A stretch of 64,000 bases of DNA from Diploscapter coronatus (taxonomy: Eukaryota > Nematoda > Chromadorea > Rhabditida > Rhabditidae). The notes below the pieces were generated by a model. It made no database searches, was not told the DNA's origin, and saw only the letters and a list, made by a program, of their open reading frames with translations. This document shows, in pieces, positions 60,031 through 64,000 of the stretch (position 1 is its first letter; each line of letters starts with the position of its first letter). The DNA is taken from assembly GCA_964036155.1 (NCBI GenBank), contig OZ038422.1:71571201-71635200 (forward strand), written 5' to 3'. The translations under genes and the position numbers were made by a program.

Positions 60031-62584
60031 ATGAGTCCTATGGTTCAAACTAGTCTACAACAAGAGCCATTGCCCGTTATTCCTGTGACTGCAATGGAAG
60101 GAGCAGCGTTGGATTGGCATTCTAGACCACTCGATTGGGAAGACTTACTTGCTGCATTGTCGCTATTGTCACTTGGCCTAACATCTATCATTGTGTATAT
60201 CGTCGTCATGAAGATCATGAAGCAACAGGATAAGGTTAATTTTGAGGATCTTGAGTAGAGTATTGTATTCGTCCTGAAGTTGTTTCTTCAGCTTTTTGTC
60301 AATATCGTATCATACTCCAGAAATCGCTATTCTAATTTCTAACTTTCAAGTTCCAAAACCTACCAGACTATGGTAGTTGTTTATTCAAAGTTTTAGCCTT
60401 CTAAATATAATTTTCAAAAATTAGTTAATTCACAACTTATTACCAAATAGACTTATTGAATTAGTCCAAGCCTATGAGTTTAGTGAAAACAACACTATTC
60501 AGTTCCTTGTTTTGATTCAAAGTACAAAGATTTTATGGTTGAAGTTCAGGAAATTGTTGGCTACCGTTTTCTGTTTTCGATAGGTATCGCAGACGTATTG
60601 TTGTTGGTGAACTACTCGGTTTGGCCTGCGATTACGATACTGGCCAAGTCAGAACTAGTGACTAAGGAGATGAGACCTTGGATACAGGCAGGACATTTTA
60701 ACGAAATGTTATTTTTACATGAAAAATGAAAATTCAAGCAACAAGACAATGTATGAAATCTAAAATAATCTCAAAAAATATTTTTTTTTTCACTTTTACT
60801 TTGATATATATTTCTGCATTATGAAATTTTCTTTTTTTTACAAATAATTGTCATTTGCACTTGGCATAGTTTCAACAATATGAAGGGCTTGAAAAGTAAG
60901 GAGATGCAAAAATGGGTTGAAGCAATTCAACAATTCTGATTTTTTTGTAGATTTACTTGGATTGGACATGGTTTTCAATGGTGGCTCAATACAGTACGAT
61001 AGCTTGGACTCGTTGGATGGCATTGTACAGGCCGCATTCATTTCGAACCCAGACTCCACTATTCTCATACACATTGTCATTCTTCTGCTACGTTTTAGCT
61101 CTAGTTATGGTAAGATTGTAAGAATCGAGACTTTGGTGAAAAGACTAAAGTTCCAGGTTTTATCAACCCATTTTCAAACGTGGTACGTAACATTCTACTA
61201 TGAACCTTCGAATTATGGGATGTTGGCTGAGGATTTCCCTTTATATTTGACTGGTGGCCAATCGGCAATGTTTCTGATTTTTCATCTATGTGGAGTTGTT
61301 CTGCCTATAATATTCTACACGTAAGAATTATTATTCCAAACAATTATAGAGATCAATAACTCAAAGCTTATGAAATCTCATCGTATTTCCTACAAATCTG
61401 AAATGTGACTTGCAAATAATTCATGATAACATTTAGCTGGACTTTTTATATGCTGTATCAGCGACGCCAAAGCCATACATTTCGAAGTGCCGTTCAAAAT
61501 CCGAACTCTGTGCAAAGCAGTGTCGAAAGCAGGTGATTTCCAACCTCCATTCTAAATTTACACAATTTAAAAAATACTTAATTTGAAATTAACTGAAACC
61601 TTTAATTAATGCGGAGGCACATTCATAATTAAATCTGCTCATTTTGCACATACCACCAGCTAGCAAAATCTAGTCCGAAAGCTATTTCTAAATTTGTGCA
61701 AAAGCGATCATGAGATTTCGAAATATCATGAGAAAATGTTGAAGCTACAAAAGCTTCCATTTCATGTGCAGTATAAAGATCAACCGACACTAATCGAATT
61801 ACAATAGTTCTTATCTTGGAAAGGGTCTATAAGACTCAAACGAGAAATGTTATTTACCTCGAAATCAAACTACAAATCATAAACTGAAAAATCACAAAAT
61901 ACAAATATCAGTTCAATATTACCGTAAATTCAGACTGCTTATTCCGTGTGTGATAAATCTTATTATTTTTATTATTGGTCAATTTCTCATTACGTGGGGA
62001 ACTGGCGAAGGAAAATGGGCCGGATTCCTCGTTATGCTCATCTTCTCGCTGAATTCTGCTATCAATCCTATTTTATTGCTGATGTTCTCAAATCAGCTGA
62101 GGTAGCTTTTTTTTGTATATTTTATTTTCTCTGAATGACCAAATAGTCATTTCGTAAAGTTTTATTTTCATGCATTTTATTTTCAGACGCCAATTTTTGG
62201 ACCAATTTGGCTTCCGAGCTCCATTAGTGGTTGATAAAACTGAAGCTTCAACAATTTACAGGTAAGAACACTTTGAAATCGTAATGCATGACGAAGATGC
62301 CGATTTTTATTTATGCATGCTTATCCTTCTTTCAAATTATGAAGATATCGAGAAATTGAATTTTTAAACTACTGAAAGGTTCATTCGTCTTAGAGGCGAG
62401 ATAGTTTTCATAGATAAAATAAAGTATATGAACTTTGCGAGTATTTAAGAAATGAACTGGATGGACTTTCCTCGAAACTGACAGATTTCTCGATATTTTC
62501 GAATTTTAACTTTTTTTCAAAATTTAATCTAATTTTAGCGGTAACTTCGTCAAGCGTAGATCATCAGTCGTAATTTTTCATTAA
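60031..62584 (+). CDS. Seven-transmembrane receptor, nematode chemoreceptor-like
   Basis: Eight exons: 60031-60234, 60550-60687, 60951-61109, 61157-61320, 61437-61532, 61934-62101, 62187-62261 and 62539-62584, giving 349 residues. Helix 1 is LLAALSLLSLGLTSIIVYIV; then an IADVLLLVNYSVWPAITILA segment, an IAWTRWMALYRP motif at the end of helix 3, helix 4 with LSFFCYVLALVM, an AMFLIFHLCGVVLPIIFY segment, LLIPCVINLIIFIIGQFL, and helix 7 with NSAINPILLLMFS followed by NQLRRQF. The 'NP' in helix 7 and the 'R-x-x-x-L-x-x-P' after helix 3 place it among the Srx/Srt/Srv-type serpentine families; the exact family is uncertain. The exon 2 to 3 intron (60688-60950) starts with GC. An out-of-frame ATG at 60021 lies after the TTTTCAG acceptor and opens a 10-codon upstream frame overlapping the start. 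Confidence 0.83.
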
Positions 62585-62792
62585 CAGCGATAAACTTATT
62601 GACTTCCTTATGTGCGTTTCATCAACAACTACAGTTGATAGCGGAAAGATATTTTCTACGACAACTGTAGATAATATCAGGCGCCTATCTCCTGCATAAC
62701 ATAGTTTATTCTACAATATCTTATCGTTTTTATTCTACGAAAGCATGACAATACTTTAAAGGTAAAGCATAGAAGAAATAGATCTTCAGGTA

Positions 62793-63165
62793 GGGTCCCC
62801 AAGTTTCGCCTTCTTGCGAAAATGCGTTTGCGGTAGAAGCGTGGTAATTTCAAACCAAAAATTTAGGAAAGAAGCACCCTTCAAACCCAAAATGTCATAA
62901 AAGACCTAGTCTAGATTGACGATAAATTTGATAAAACGGTTCTGTGCAAAAAATCAGAACAAAATAGTCACACACAACCAACCACGACCAATATTTTGTT
63001 TGCGAAAATGTGTTCATTTTGGGTGACGGATTTTTTCGATTTTTCGATCAGAGAATCTTCTTTTTATTTTTCGTCACGAAATTCTTATTCACGCCCCTTA
63101 AAACATTGCTGCATAAAATTCTACCACAAACCGAGATTTGGCGTATCTGTCCACTTGGGAGCCCT
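62793..63165. mobile_element. TIR element, copy 2 (about 373 bp), inverted relative to copy 1
   Basis: Starts GGGTCCCCAAG and ends CTTGGGAGCCCT. It shares long stretches in reverse complement with 58314-58661 (for example TGTCATAAAAGACCTAGTCT). Confidence 0.75.
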
Positions 63166-64000
63166 AATCTTCAGAATTATGAAAATATATTTCTAAAATT
63201 TTTCTTTTAAAATATGGATACAAGGTTCACTTGTGATCAAACTACCGTATTTTCACAACCTTTTTGATATGACGCTCATTCTATTTTCTGTTTTGATAAA
63301 AAGTGCGAAACGCGGTTAAATACGTAATTCCATAATTCCTTGTTTTGCAGCTGCGGAAAAATGTTTATTGTTAACGCGAATTTGTACTTGTGCGACTGAC
63401 ATGTATGTGTTTTATAATCAAACGCAATTGCGAAGTAGAAAATTAGTGCACTTGCGATGCAACTCAATTTCTTCTGGCTACTTATTACCACACAGGGGTT
63501 TTTTTTCTGAAAATCAAAAGATTATTTAGAAAAAAGATAGGAAATTTTCTAATCCAACAGGCTTTTAGACGAATTTTATGATAATAAATCTTCGATATTC
63601 TACAGAATCGACACAAAAATATTTTCGATATTCTACAAGCATCTCCATTTTCATATGAAATGTTATTAGGAAACCGACGACGGGTATCGCAGAAAAGCAG
63701 CAAGTTATTCAACTCTGCGATAATCTCACCACTCCACTCACCGTAAATGACGACTCGCTCGATATTTAACCGATAATCTCGCTGTTTTTCAAACAAATAT
63801 TTTTTAAAATCATAAATAGCCTGATCATGCGAAATGTAGTAATTTTACAAATGGGACTAATGTTTCAGCATCTGAAGAATATAGGTAGAAGTACAGATCC
63901 ATCTTAAATAAGTATTCTTCGCATGAGCGGGCTATTTACCAATTTTTGTTGATATGCATCTTTGAAAAATATTATTTATCCTCTATTTTCGTGATTTCAT
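63166..64000. other. Window end; possible partial minus-strand exon
   Basis: On the minus strand an open stretch near 63735-63825 encodes a charged segment (LFEKQRDYRLNIERVVIYG) after an ATCAG and before a GTGAGT. It could be an exon of a gene entering from the right, but there is no family match. The rest shows nothing clear. Confidence 0.25.

Overview
This window looks like nuclear DNA of a rhabditid nematode close to Caenorhabditis. The genes are compact and AT-rich. Introns are mostly 40-70 bp with TTTCAG acceptors. Several start codons lie 5-20 bp after an acceptor-like site, as expected for spliced-leader trans-splicing. The set of families (many-TM chemoreceptors, TIL inhibitors, expanded C2H2 cluster) fits too. 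Gene models were rebuilt by hand: exons were joined only where reading phase agreed, and every coordinate comes from reading the bases.

Left part (1-18.3 kb): the last two exons of a ClC-6/7-type chloride transporter (+); a small Pro/Tyr/His-rich gene (-); a small helical protein gene (+); a cis-prenyltransferase (DHDDS, -) with one GC-AG intron; a seven-helix receptor (-) whose intron holds a Tc/mariner-like MITE; a gene for a secreted protein with a phlebovirus G2-like domain (+); a tRNA-derived SINE (-); a small secreted or GPI-type protein that begins at GTG (+); a multi-domain TIL inhibitor (+); and a possible tiny gene.

Middle (18.4-44.2 kb, all minus strand): five related zinc-finger genes in tandem. 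Four are paralogues with the same core: two atypical C2H2 fingers, with an intron just before the first His of finger 1, followed by a helical block. Three of these carry a second finger pair plus helical block. Spacing of about 350 bp between the three right-to-left neighbours suggests an operon. Their arrangement recalls the ZIM/HIM-8 meiotic pairing-centre cluster of C. elegans; this is an inference. The fifth gene has the same finger-finger-helix module, with the same intron phases, fused to a complete, 17-exon hAT-transposase-like protein. One of its introns carries a 2 kb foldback element. This fusion is the most interesting object in the window. The cluster is also peppered with short palindromic repeats.

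Right part (44.2-64 kb): a perfect hairpin repeat; a short secreted peptide gene (-); a divergent ERK-like MAP kinase (+) that keeps catalytic residues but has lost the TxY activation motif; a small Ser/Thr-rich gene 328 bp downstream (+); a 10 kb gene-poor stretch full of foldback and mariner-like repeats; and a second seven-helix receptor (+), with another probable GC-AG intron, flanked by two inverted copies of one TIR element.
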